In this document: positions 48,606 to 61,250 of the stretch, in pieces | How positions within the stretch are numbered: the stretch's first letter is position 1 | Layout: each line of letters begins with the position of its first letter | NCBI RefSeq assembly: GCF_022458985.1 | Contig: NC_061774.1 | Coordinates: 11,398,616 to 11,462,615 of the forward strand | DNA from: Mugil cephalus | Lineage: Eukaryota; Chordata; Actinopteri; Mugiliformes; Mugilidae | DNA: 64,000 bases | Direction: 5' to 3' | Program-made: the position numbers and the translations under genes | The notes under the pieces: model-generated | Databases searched by the model: none | What the model was told of the DNA's origin: nothing | What the model saw: only the letters and a program-made list of their open reading frames with translations

Positions 48606-49919
48606 ATAAATATCATCTACAAAATAATTATAATAATTATCATGTCATCAAGAATAAGTTTTAACATCGTTCATAAAAACTGTACCTGAGCAGCCCAACA
48701 TTAACTATGAGAAATATTAGAGTATGTCAAACTGGGAGCCCACGTACTTTTGTCCACGTATCACAAACCTGTCACAGTTCAGAGTCTCATGAACGCCACT
48801 CTGTTCACCAAACCTGAGCTACTTTAGCTCAAAACTGAGCATCAACAAGTTCACTATAGGAGCTGCGGCCCACTCAGACGTTCATTCATTTAGAGATGAT
48901 TTGTTTTCTATTAGCTGTCCACAGCAGATGGAAAATAGCGCATGAAAGCTGACATGTGGGACCTTTATGTTCTTTTTCTGTCTCACTGCAACTGTCAAAG
49001 AGAACAGACAACTCAGCTGGCACTGTCTGAGGAAGCCTGTTAAATCTGTGTCATGAAGACAGTCTCTGCAACAGATTCACTTCAGTCAGAAAAAAAACAA
49101 CAAAAAAGAAAAAAAAACTGAAGAAATCACCTCATTAATAGAGTGGCTTATTTTTATCCGTCACTCCTCCCGCCGTCACTTCTATTTGGGTCTTATATTT
49201 ATGCAACTCTGCTGTGTATTTTTGAACTGGCGAGGAATAACTGAGGCTGTGATCATCGATGACGCAGGTTCAAGGGAAGAACCTGTCACCGTGCACATGT
49301 TCCCTGCCCGTGCACACTGGCGCTCGAGTGACAGACTTGTGTGGAGTTGCATTGAGTCGTTTTCAGCTCGCGGCGTTGGGGCACAGCAGGTGTTGTGGGG
49401 GAGTGTCTGTGGTATTTCTGTACATTTTCCCCAAGTCCGTTTTGCCCCATGTGAGATTTCCACACAACCTTTCAGCAAAGACATGGAAACTGGCACGCTG
49501 ACTGCCAACGGAGAAGCCAGCTCTGGGGCTGCAGATTTAAACTTCTTTGTGTTCTTTTCCCTGAAGAAGTACTAAGTTAACTTAACTTAAATAATAATCA
49601 GTTATGTGATATTTTCTTTTTCATTACATGGTGACACAAAAGTGGCAACTACTTTAGCCACACTGCAACTGGAACCAGAGATCATGCACAACCTCACAGT
49701 GGTCAACTGCTATATGTTTACTTCTTTTAAATGCATTATAGATTTTGTGTAAAGTTCTTTTTTGACAAGGTTACTAATACCTTGCAAAATGAGTTTGAGG
49801 TTAAATCAAAGGGGAATAATAGGAATCTGGTTCCAAGGTTCCTACTTTATAATCCAAAATAACAGAAACATACAGACAGACACTGCTGGATTTGTGGAAT
49901 CACCCTTTAATTAACACTT
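48606..49919. other. Spacer, nothing recognised
   Basis: No repeats with identity and no supported gene. A 129-codon plus-strand frame at 49186-49575 was examined and not accepted. Confidence 0.45.
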
Positions 49920-51925
49920 CAGTGTTTATTCCAATACTGTCGGCTGTTTGCATGTACAGCGCCTCCATTCACAAGACCTGTTTAATTTATAGTTCTTCTG
50001 CTTGATAGGTTGCACTTTTTATTCCAACTGTACATGCAACACATACAGGACAGTATGCAACTGTCTCACATGAAAGGAAACAGCATTGTTTGGGGAGACT
50101 AATGTACATTTCCAGAACATGAATCCCTTCATCACATTACTAAAGTTAGTATAGAAAATACACATTTCACTGTCTCTGCAGTTTGTATATTTATAATTAC
50201 ATTTTAAAAGCATTACAATCATGTATGTTTTGGCACTTAAGAATAAAACTGTCAGCCTGAAACAGAAATACTGTGTTTCCCTTTATAATCCTTTACAATC
50301 CACCAGCATCAGCTACAATATGCCGTACATTTTCAGGAACAAAATCCTTCATGGCTCAAAGTCCCGTTTCACACCTGAGACTTTGGACCCAAACAAAGCT
50401 GCACTGTTTCACTGTTGGTTTCAGTCGTAGTGTCTGACAGGTCCACCGTGAAGCCAGCAGATGGCGGAGACGTGACCTGAACTGAGCTGCTGTCAGGATC
50501 TTTATCCTAACAAAGAGACTTCACACTTTTATAGATCATAGACTGATTACGAACATCCCTTAAGTTGCCACTGTACTTAACAGTGTTGGTTCATTACTCA
50601 CTTTTGAGGCTATAATTGTAAAAAATATATATATATATACGTTTTTTACAATTATATGTGTCCTTTAGTACCCTCCATCCATAATAACGGGAAGCTAGTA
50701 TTACAAACGACATAAAAATTTCAATAGATATTTCAAATAATAAGCATAATAAAGGCACAAGTCTTGGCACAGTTACAGAAATATAGGCTAGGCAATAAGG
50801 TGGGTTTTCAAAAAGCACATCAGCACCATGTGTTAGATGCTACAGAGAACAGCCAAGAATTGGCTGAACTTTAAAACTGAAATAAATAAAAAAAATATCT
50901 AAAAAATATCTTCAGCTGATTGTTGAATGTAAACAAAAATGGTGATTGGATAAAAATTATGTCTGGGAAAAGTCAAAGGAGGTAAAAGGTTAGACACACC
51001 AGAATGCCTGTAAATATTAAAGATGCATTCAGTTTAGCAGTGAGCACGCTCACATACTATAATGCTATGCTACAACCTTAAATGCATCTGTTAGAACTCA
51101 TTTTGACAATAAACAACAACAAATATTTCGGTCCGTAGGGACCTTTCCTTCATTAGTTCAATAAAAAACAGATACTACAATAAAGTTCCTTAATCAAGGC
51201 TTTCCTCGACTACATATGAGGTTTTGATACATAACATCAAAAATGAAAGAACTGTGTGAGAATTCAGTGTTTGTAATGCACAGAATTACAACTGCAAGTA
51301 TTCAAAAGTAATTCGACACCACTACGTGTTGGTTCTTGGAGCTCGGAGCTATATTTGCTATTTAGACTAAGAAGGAGTTATCTGTCAACACAAAGAGTAA
51401 AGACTGACCATGTAAGGTTTTTACGCTAAAAAAAATGTGTGCAAAGAAAAGTAAAAAAGAAAAGAAAGAGAGAGAGAGAGAAAATGGCCTGGAAGACCTG
51501 AGGAGAAGTCTTCGAAAAATCTTGTGCGTGGGAAAGAACAAAAAAAAAAAACATCTCTGCACACAGGTTCAACCGACCAAATGTACAAGCAGATAAGCTT
51601 GTCAGGTTGAGAAGCAACATTCCTGTTGAAAACCTGAAGAACCAGCAGAGACCCCCCCCAAGCAAAAGTTGAGCTGCTGCAGTGAAGACCGGGGAGAGCA
51701 GGGAACATACAAAACCGTCCAATTATTTATGAACTCCTTTTTTTTTCTGTGAATCTTTTCATTTGGCACTTGTGTGTAGTATCTATTGTTTTCTTTCCAA
51801 CAGAGCCTGGAGAAAAACAATACTCAAGGTCTCTTTTGTTCAAATCTCTGCTCAGCCATGTGAGCGCTAAAAACAAAACTGAAGAGTTGATTTAAGCGCT
51901 AGACATTGCTGTGATTTTACAACCT
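49920..51925 (-). other. slc43a3: Presumed 3' UTR of slc43a3
   Basis: Downstream of the slc43a3 stop, with minus-strand AATAAA at 50018-50023 and 49925-49930 and no plausible coding frame. A UTR of about 2 kb would fit, but the extent is inferred from position and signals only. Confidence 0.45.
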
Positions 51926-54900
51926 TTAAGAGGAGACACTGTCGGGTTTGCTCTGGGTTCGCTGGGAGGAGGCCTTTCGACAGTGCAGGTACACAGAGAG
52001 GGGATGGATGAAGGCCAGCAGGCTGAGCAGCGTCAGGCCGATGTTCATCTGCCGAAGCGTGAAGGGAGAGGGGAGAAACAGCGTGAGGAGGCTTCACAGA
52101 TAAGACGATAAGGTGACGCACAGTCCAGCTTGAGAACTATACAGCGTACTCACGTATAAAGGATCTCCGTTCAGAGCTCCTTTCACCAGAGCGAAGCAGG
52201 GATACTGCAGCAGGGAAAACACGGCAGACAGAGCCATGACCAGGCCGTACAGCTTCCCAAAGTGGCATGACGGGAAACTAGAGAAGAGGAAAAGGATTAA
52301 AACCTTAAGAAAATATATGTTTTACTTTAATTAACTCCCCATTTCAAACGGCTTTACTTCCAAAAATGAAAAAGATCAAAAAGATAAATTGATCGACACT
52401 CACGCCACACTGAGGAAGGCTGCATTGCCGCCGTAGAGGAAGGAGCGGTTGAGGACCTGCAGGATGAAGGTGAGGTACTGAAGCGGCAGGAACGGGGTGG
52501 AGGCACAAACGGAAAACAGCACACACTGCAGCGCTGTCAGGAAGAGGGAAAGGATGGAGGCCCGCAAGTCTGTCTCCTGCTCGGTCTCTCCTGTGAACGT
52601 AAAAACAGGCGTGCGTGAGTTAAAAACGCGCAAAGTAAAGATGGAAAGTCAATAAAGCGGCTTACACGTGGTTTATTCCAACCAAACGCTGCACCTAATT
52701 TAGTCTTGCAAATAAGAAACCATGGCTCAGCCAGGACCTCAGTGCCCAAAACATTGTCTGCTGAATCACAATGAATCCTGTTACTAACATCTAAGACTTA
52801 CCACCAGAATTTGTTCAGCTTACACAGAAACATTAAGCTGCCTCTCGAGTGGCATAAATCCAAAAACAATTAATAAAACTCCAACTGGTCTTTTAATACC
52901 GATGTGGGAACGTGATTCATTTCAAAGCCGTTACGCTTGTGGCCAAGGGGTTTAAGAATTGATTTTGAGATCCTATTCGCCCGTTCAAAGCACTTCACTT
53001 AGAGTGCATGTCAGAGAGACTGTCCTCGTATAAACCTGCGCTCATTTGGTAATCCCGAGGTGACAACATCAGACGAGGCCGAGGTTCTTTTATATAAGGG
53101 CTTTTTTGCTCCTAAAAACAGGTCTACACTGATTTTATGATCTTATAACATTTCAATTTGCCAGCCCTAAGCAAATATGTATGCAGACATTTTGTCAGTT
53201 CTATCAATATCATTTAGTTTTTAAAATGTAAAATCTCTTTAGTTTGTGTGAACAACACTAGTGTAGGGAACGAAATAATGACTTTGGATGTGTGTAAATC
53301 TTGATGATGATATATGTTATCATCCCTTTTGCTTGGGTTTACAGTTCTCTGCGCCGAAACAAGCAGGACAAGCAGGCCCATCACATTCAAAATGAACACA
53401 AGGTTCATTCTTTGCGTTGCCAGGCTGCTGTTTAGAGTCTGCTCTACGTGCCGTCTCCTTGACAGCTCCCCCAGGAATCCCCGGTGGCAGGTCTGCTACA
53501 GATATTTTCCATTTTATTAAGTGCAAGACCAGGCTTATCTCTTAAATGTTGGTGTTTCAGATAATTTGCCCTTTCCAGTGGTTTTGGGTCATGACTCGTC
53601 AGCCATATTTCTGCGTTTGTTAAAACCCGGACAAAGTTGCTATGTGCCAGTTATCAGGGTGCAGACAAGCAGAAGCAGAGCCCTCAGCCCCAAGTGCCCC
53701 CAAGCTTGAAACAAAGCCCTGTTACGTAAGCCCCGTAGCCAAAGGAAGCAAGAAAAATTCACTTCTTGCAGGTCTGTAAGAGTTTGTTTCAGGTCTGTTT
53801 TGTTTCATTTTTCAGTTATAGCCTGAGTTGGTTTTGTTAATTCAACCTCTTTTATGCACCCAGGAACTCATTTCTGTGTTGTAAATGACTTCTTTTGAAT
53901 TTTTGATTGCATAAAATCCCTTTTCCTCATAACACTCGAGTATCCTCACGCTCTGGCCAGCTCAGCCTCTCACACTATTCATCTCAGTCGCCGCTAGTGT
54001 GTTACCTGCAGCACGAGGTTTCTTCTTGAATCTGTCCATGATGAGGCCGTTCCACGGAGCACACAGCACGCCACACAGCTGGGTGATGGCAAAGGCGTTG
54101 GTGTACTGGCTCACTGCAGGGACAAACAGTCCGGTGAGTTGCAACAACAAGTCGGACAAGCGTGCACAAATGCGAGATCACTGGCGACAGAAAAGCTTCA
54201 CAAAACAGGGAAAGAGTTTTTAAAGTTAAGCTGTTTTTACCACTGGGATTTAAAGAAAGGGAAGTTTAGATTTGTAGTAGAATTCATGCATCGAGACAGC
54301 TAAAAAGTGCTTTGTATATAGAGTGAGCTACTCGATCAACGGAATGTGTTAGCATAAGATGAAGCATTTGATGCTTTTTAGTGCTTTCCATGAAATAAGT
54401 AAAAGAGAAACTGCAGTTGAGTAAATGTTTATAAAAATATATTCTGGTCATTTACACAAATCATAATTACTACATGTTTCATCGGGAAGCAATGATGTAC
54501 ATTAGTGTGATGTTGAAAAGCTTCAGAAATCATAAATGTAGAATTAGAGTGTGCATTATCTAACTGGATAATCTAGCTAATTGCATATTTTTGCTCATTT
54601 TTGTCCGGATTACGAGGCCCTGCATGTGTTTACCCAGCGTGGACTCTCCGGCTGTCAGCCTCTGCAGCATGGGGTTGAGGGTGCCGATGAACAGGTAATG
54701 TCTGAGCTGCATCACCGACAACCAGACCAGGTGCCACATGAAGAACCTGGACGTCAAACACTCACGGAAGCTCCTCTCTGGAGGAGGACGGGACAGATCA
54801 CACAGAAGACGGAGGACAAAGAGGACACAGAAAGAGGACGCAGAAATTATACCAAAGAAATAAGATTATAATATATATTTTTTGCTCTCATATTTCTATG

Positions 54901-57900
54901 TGCAGACCTTGCTTTGCCGGGACGGCCTTGTTGAGTGGCGTTTCCTCGGTCGCCTTCTGTACACTTCCATTTGCTGCCACCTCTAAGTTCAGACTCTCGG
55001 TTTTTCCACAGGTTATCCTGCCAGAGGTCGAAGGTCAAAGTGTGATTATGCACAAACTGAAGACTTTATTTATAAATTAGATTTCCAGTTATAGATTCTA
55101 TAATCACACGACAGAAAATGCAGCACGATGTTCAATAATAGGTGGGATCATAAAGGAAATGAATGTTTTCTTTTATATTTGAAACTTATAATCCAAAAAC
55201 GTTTAAAATGTTAAAATACGTATGCATATGTTAAAATAAGACAACAAAACTTCTTAATAAGTTTCAATATCCTGCTCCACGCAAAGAATATGTGATGATG
55301 TTTTTACTTGATCATGTTCAGCTGTAGCATACAGAATATGCAACCATGTGATCTCCATGTGTGATCTGGATTCGTACCCGTATGTGTAATGATCAGGCAC
55401 CGGGTAGGGAATGAAGTTTTTGGGCAGCAAGAAGAAAGTCCTGAAAAGGTGAATGACGCTGCAAGCGGAGAGGAAGAGGAAAGAGGCACGGAGAGAGATG
55501 CCTGACTCGTGTAACAACTACGGGGGAAGAAATAGTGGAGATGATCATTAGTACATTTAGGCCGTATCGATATATTTTTAATGTGAGAGTTGTTGCCTTA
55601 CCTTGATGACAAGGAAGAGTGCTGAGGAAGAATCAAAGGCCCCGTTATAAAGAGTGATGATCGTGGAGCGATGTGAGCCGAACAGGTTTCCCACCTTTAG
55701 GAGAGAAATATTTAATTCATTATAAATGAGTGTCTGTGAAGATCTGAAATCATGGCTGGGCATCGTCCTATAGACCATGTGACGTTTTTTGAGGGGCGGG
55801 GCTTAACTGGATGCCAAACATCTCAAACACTATAGCCTGTAAACAGCAGTTAGCATATTTTAGTGGACTGTTTTGGCAGGAACGGACGAAAAAACGCATA
55901 TTTTAGAGAATATACTAATACACATAAGTGGAACCGCTGTGGAGGGTAACGTAGTAAATACAACTTTGGCTTGGACACCGCTGAAACATGCAACTAACGT
56001 GGTGTTACCTAGTGGTTAGCATTACATTAACTTGTAATGAGAATACCCTAAATAATGATTAACTTCACATAATTTGTCAAATTTGACAGGACCATCCACC
56101 GTACAATGGGCAGACATTTACATGGACCTAACTGAGAAATTCAGAAAAGTTGGATGGACGGGCAAGATTTGCAACAGAAGAATTTAAATAATGACTTGTG
56201 TCAATACAAACACGGAGGGGCTGTCATAATCAACTGAAGCCTTCCCAGCAAAGATATTGTTAGAAGTAGGCGGAAAGTAGGGGAGGGTAACATAGTAAAT
56301 ACAACTTCTGCTTGGACACCTGTGAAACACTCAACTAACGTAGCGTTACCTAGCGGTTAGCATTAGCATTAAATCCCCTAAAAAGCATAAACTTAATGTA
56401 ATTTCAGTCACAGTTTATTCCAACCCATGACATTAAACATGCTGAAACTTTTGATGCATAAAAAGTGTGTGTGTTGTTTATCGTCTCACTCCAATCCTTT
56501 CTTTTAATCGCCGAAGCCAAACCAAAGTTATATACGACTGGGAGTAGTTGGTATGTGACAAAACTTGAAAAAAGTGACAGCGTTCACCTCAAGCTTCCCT
56601 CTGTTTTGCCTCCAGCTAACATAGTGACGTCACAGTGACATAAGCCATGAAGGAGTCTATATGCATCCAGCCTTCTGTCTTTTAGTGTGAAACAAACTCT
56701 TCTCCAGAGATGGAGGATGTGGTTTAAGACACTACTACACAGTTCAGTTTCATGAAAAGTCACGGTTCCCTTTAAATATAAAATAAATGATTTTCTTCCC
56801 ACAACATCATGAGTTAGAAAGTGGATTCAACACAAAACACACTGAGGACAGGCTCTGACTCTTGTCTTTTGTTATTAAATCTCAGGTCTAAAAAGATAGC
56901 TTCAACCATGTTTCTCAGCCTGTTTTCCTAAAATGAAAAATGTTGCAGACAAATAGTTCTTGGTCCAGACAGAGCTCAGAAATATTTAGCATGCAGGCTC
57001 AAGAGCTTTATCGTCAGATTTGTCAGGATGTAACAGAAGCCTAGAGATTTAGTCCAGCTGCTTGCAATTGATAAGAGACATCCACTTTCATGTTTCATTT
57101 AATTTGCTATAAATTACTATTTTGATTTGATTAAACATTTTCAGTTAATTGTTTTATATTTGAGGTTTTTACCACGTAGGTTGAAGAAGCAATTTAATTC
57201 GGCAGCTTGAAGGTCATCGCAGTTTAATTAGCAGCATGATCAACTGAACAGTGAAGCAAATCATCAGAAGACTGATTCAATCTGACAGTAATATTTATTC
57301 TAAGAAAATGTTCCAGTACCTGCATGTTGGTGATCAGGAACAAGATGCCGCCCACAGCCAGGAATGAGAGAGCTGGGAACAGCAGGTTGGGCAGAGCTGA
57401 TGGAAAAATAAGAAGAATTATTTGCAACCCCTTTGCTCTTCCTGGTATTTACTGACAGGCATGTGAGAGGGCACAGAACGGACAGACAAGCATTTTTCAC
57501 CTGTAGTTGAGAAGGCCACCATCAAGGTACCGATGGTGTAGAGACATCTAGTGAGAGGGAGAGACAATGTTTAAGAGGATTAAAACTCGTTAACTACAGG
57601 TTGGTCTGCTCCTGGCTCTGTTTGGAGAACCTTTGGCCGACATTAATTTCATTATCTTTGGCCGTCCTGAGCAAAAAATCTGTTCTCGTCTCCACCTGCT
57701 GTCACTAGTCCAACTATTTGCATTCCATGGCTCTTTATTTTCATTCCACCCTCTTTTAGTGGAAACATCTGAGTGTTTGCTTTGATGGATTTAGTTATAT
57801 CTGGGTTACCAAAACAGGCATGTGTTAATGTATGAACTTTGAGCAGAATGGGAGGATAGCTTAGTCACGGAATCTGAACATCTGAGCGTCTTGAGTCCCG

Positions 57901-60498
57901 TCATTGCTGACAAATGGTCTTGACCTTTGTTTTTCTTTATTTTTTTCTCACTTTTCATTTTTCCAGTTCCACATACTTAAGCAGCTGACATTTGATTGAA
58001 CTTCACTGCTTGTTTTGAACTCCTATCTGGAGACCTCAGATACTTTACATCCCCCAAGATACTTTCCACATTTGCTTCTTCCTTTCTCTGTTCACTATCT
58101 GTTTAATCTGTCCCTTTAACTTCACAGGATCCCACACTGTGTATATATCTAAATGCAAAGAATGGAAACTTAAACAATACCATTTCCTCGCCACTGTTTG
58201 ACCAAAGTCCTCCCTCCTTGAGTCTACAGATAGTACTGAAATCTAAAAGATTTTAAACCGCTGGAGAAAAATAGAGAATCACAGCAGCATCAGATTAGTC
58301 TGAACATGCAGACAGAGTTACAGCCATGCAGGAAAGGGGAAGAGGGAGAAGGACCCTTTGACTGTAATGAAAATATGCTTGGTTTTGTAAAAACAGAAGA
58401 TTTTGAAAGCCCCACTACTTCACAATCAAAAGACTGAATCTTATAGCAAAAGTAATCTGCTACAAACACAAAACACATAAAGGAGTTACTCTATTTTTTG
58501 GTACGAAAACTATTCATGCAAAACACTATAAAGAGAAAAAAGTAAATTGGTATTTAAGTTCATCTCTGTTTTATTGATACGTCATTTAATCTGAGCCATA
58601 TGTCAGCAGCAAGCATGTAAAACAGAACACCCTCGAAGACAGACAGACTGAAAATGAACTGTATAAATTAGGAAAATCTAAACTGAATAAAATGAGTTTT
58701 GTTTTAATTGAAACACTATGTTGTGATGCTGCTCTGGTGTCCTCAAAGAATTTGAAATTGTTGTTGTAGAGCGAATCAAAATGAATCAGATCCACCTTAA
58801 ATCAGTGTGAATTGTGGGCAAATTGTGATGTCTAATAGCACAGAATTAAATGATGCTTTCAATCTCGTCTTAAAGAAATCCCATTAAATCATCATTTGGA
58901 TTAAATCTTCACTCCCCTACTAGGTCCCTGTGCATTTCACAAAAAGCTACTTGTTACACCCGCCACCGATAGCTCATAGTAATGAACAACCACTTGTTGT
59001 TATTGTTGTTTACTAGTCAGTGTCATTTCATTTCCAGGTGGGCTTTAAGTCCTCTATCCACTTTATAGGGAGTTTGACCTCCTCCCCCTCTGGCCACTGC
59101 TACAGGATGGAAAAAAAAACAAGGTCTCTTTCATCCCAACTTTCTGGGCTAGGCTCGTCTGTACTCCCCATGCTAGTTCTTTCATGCTATGCACTTATTT
59201 GTACATATTTTAAACATTGTTTTTACTTCTCATTTCTCAGTGCTATGCAATTCATGCATTGTTTGCGCTTCTATCTTGCACTTTAATGTGTCACGTTTTA
59301 TTAATAGCATTTTTATTAGTAGTATTTTATTAATTTTATTGTGGTTATTGTGTTCTGTTGATGCCATCTGATGTTGTCTTTGTCCACTGTGTCTTTGATG
59401 CCGGCTGCAAAATGAATTTCCTTCGGGATATCAATAAATCTGAACTGAACTCTACCCGGAATGTGCATAAAGATTCCTTCAACTAATTGCTCCAAATTCA
59501 TTAAGAAAATGGACTCACATTCCGAAGAGCCGAGACACAGTAGTGCCGAAGCGGTCGAAGAGGAAACCGTTGGGCAGCGTCAGGAAGTTATTCATAAAGG
59601 AGGCGATGGTGAAAATGAGTGAGAACTGTTCATCTTGTCCACTGCAGTCTGTAGGTAAATAAAAATAGATAATGACAGAATCAGTGTTCAGAAACAAGCG
59701 GTTAAACATGAGACAGTGAAGTGAGAGGTCTGATGTTATACATATACACATATCTACACCGATCAGGCATAACATTAAAACCACTGACAGGAGAAGTAAA
59801 TAACACCGACCATTTTGTAACAATATGTCCTGATGGGAAACTTTTGGATCCGTCATTCATGTGGATGTTACTTAGACACCCCCACTCCATGGCAATGACA
59901 TCCCCGGCAGGATGACACACACACACAAAAAGTGTTCAGAAACAAATCAAAAAACATGAAGAGCAGTACAAGGTCTTGACCTGGCTCCAAATTCACTAGA
60001 TCTCAAACTCATCAAGTATCTGTGGGATGATCCACAGATCCCACAGATGATCCCCTCAACCCATAGGACCCAAAGGCAACCACTAATAATATTGTGTTAC
60101 CAGACAAGACAGGACACCCTCAGAAGACCCATGATCACTCACAAGGCACAAGGGAGACCAACACAATATTAGGTCATAATGTTATGCCTGATCAGAATAT
60201 ATATTTAATTAGAAATATATATTCAAACCCCGGTGCTTAAAAGGACAGTATGACATTACATTTAAGAGATTATTAGATATAAAGGAACAAAGATGGGGAC
60301 ATCAAACTTACCTAGAGTGTGGGTTGAGTTGACTGTGGTGGTGTTGACACACAGGGAGCTGAAGTAGCCCTCTTTCTTCAGGACAAAAACAAGGGAAGCC
60401 CATCCAAACACGGCCCCGGCAAAACACAGACACTCCACCAGACCCGTAGCAAAGGTGAGGTAGCGTCGCACCATCAAGCTCTTCTCTGATCCCGGCAT
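51926..60498 (-). CDS. slc43a3: SLC43A3, equilibrative nucleobase transporter (major facilitator family)
   Basis: SLC43A3 (ENBT1) carries purine nucleobases across the plasma membrane. Coding exons are 60312-60498, 59519-59648, 57501-57547, 57320-57396, 55602-55694, 55378-55517, 54908-55017, 54634-54777, 54006-54113, 52404-52590, 52154-52277 and 51926-52048, totalling 1470 nt and 489 residues (human 491). Hallmarks are [20 protein letters not shown] (first helix), N-glycosylation sites NTTTVNST in the first loop, [34 protein letters not shown], a hydrophilic central loop, [31 protein letters not shown], and FLYGGNAAF. The start is ATG 60498; the in-frame codon four residues upstream is GTG. 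An acceptor at 60558 (GATAG|GTGCAG) shows a split 5' UTR. Motifs point to A3 rather than A1/A2. The donor GCAAG|GTCTGC at 54908 is weak; the frame still joins. Confidence 0.95.
55775..56655 (+). repeat. Dispersed ~0.9 kb element, copy B, in an slc43a3 intron
   Basis: Direct-orientation relative of 37480-38560. It has an internal direct duplication: the gtggagggtaacgtagtaaat... ctaacgt... gttacctagtggttagcatt segment occurs at 55935-56030 and again at 56280-56370. It ends in gtgacgtcac. Non-coding. Confidence 0.75.
59755..60197 (+). mobile_element. Internally deleted Tc1-like transposon in slc43a3 intron 1
   Basis: Terminal inverted repeats are visible: taccgatcaggcataaca-type left end (59755-59777) and ataatgttatgcctgatca at the right (60176-60195). 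Inside are remnants in transposase order: a segment like 'GPAIHVDVT' (tccgtcattcatgtggatgt) and one like 'SPDLxxIxxLWD' (ctagatctcaaactcatcaa then gtatctgtgggatga). Everything between is deleted, so it is a dead 0.44 kb copy. Confidence 0.85.
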
Positions 60499-60557
60499 GG
60501 TCCAACACACTCACACACAAACGCACACAGCTGAACAAGCGGCTCTGGTCACTGCAC

Positions 60558-61250
60558 CTATCAAAGAAGAAAATAAAAATGAGAAATGTTTTGGGTTCTT
60601 TCTTTGAGCTTTAGGTCATGACGTCAGTCAGCAAGAGTAACTGCTAATGTACATCTGAAAGAGCCCGTCCCAGAGGCCATCGGACTAAATGGAAAATGGA
60701 AAAGTTAAACAAGCAACACATGAGCTATAACTGGAAACGACCGGGAATGAAACATCCTGTTTGAATCCAGACCACTGGGTCACGCCTCCTTCAAAAACAG
60801 ACAAGGACTGGAAAAATTCAGAAGCCGATATGTAGCGTCTGATCACGAAACCCCGGGTTCAAAAACAGACTGAAACAATTAAAGCAGGCAAATAAACAGT
60901 GTTGCAATATCCTGCGCTGCACTAGCACTCACAGTTAGGCCTCCGAGAGTGTCCCCACACGCTCTGACAGACCACAGCCTCACTCTCTTGCATTAAATAG
61001 AGCCCTTCCTTCCTCTTTCTCATAGTACCCTCCTCTTCCCTCCCAAATGTTTTCCTCTGTCTCAATCACCCTCTGCCGTGCAGCACAGAAAATCCCTCTC
61101 CTCAGGGAGCTAGCGGCGGCAGAAAGTAAACACTCCTGCACTCCCAGGCAGGCCGTAAAGCTGTGCCACACAAGCTTTGAGACATACTCCAGATGTGGAT
61201 GCTGGGAGCGCTGGCCAGGCCCGCGCAGTCATAAAGTCATGTGACCTGTC
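60558..61250 (-). promoter_or_regulatory. slc43a3: 5' side of slc43a3
   Basis: An acceptor at 60558 implies at least one non-coding exon upstream. I could not place it; the region 60900-61250 is locally GC-richer (tagcggcggcagaaag, gcgctggccaggcccgcgc) and is the likeliest first exon or promoter. Confidence 0.35.

Noticed and set aside
49186-49575. 129-codon plus-strand frame
   Set aside because: No recognisable domain, no splice partners, ordinary intergenic composition.
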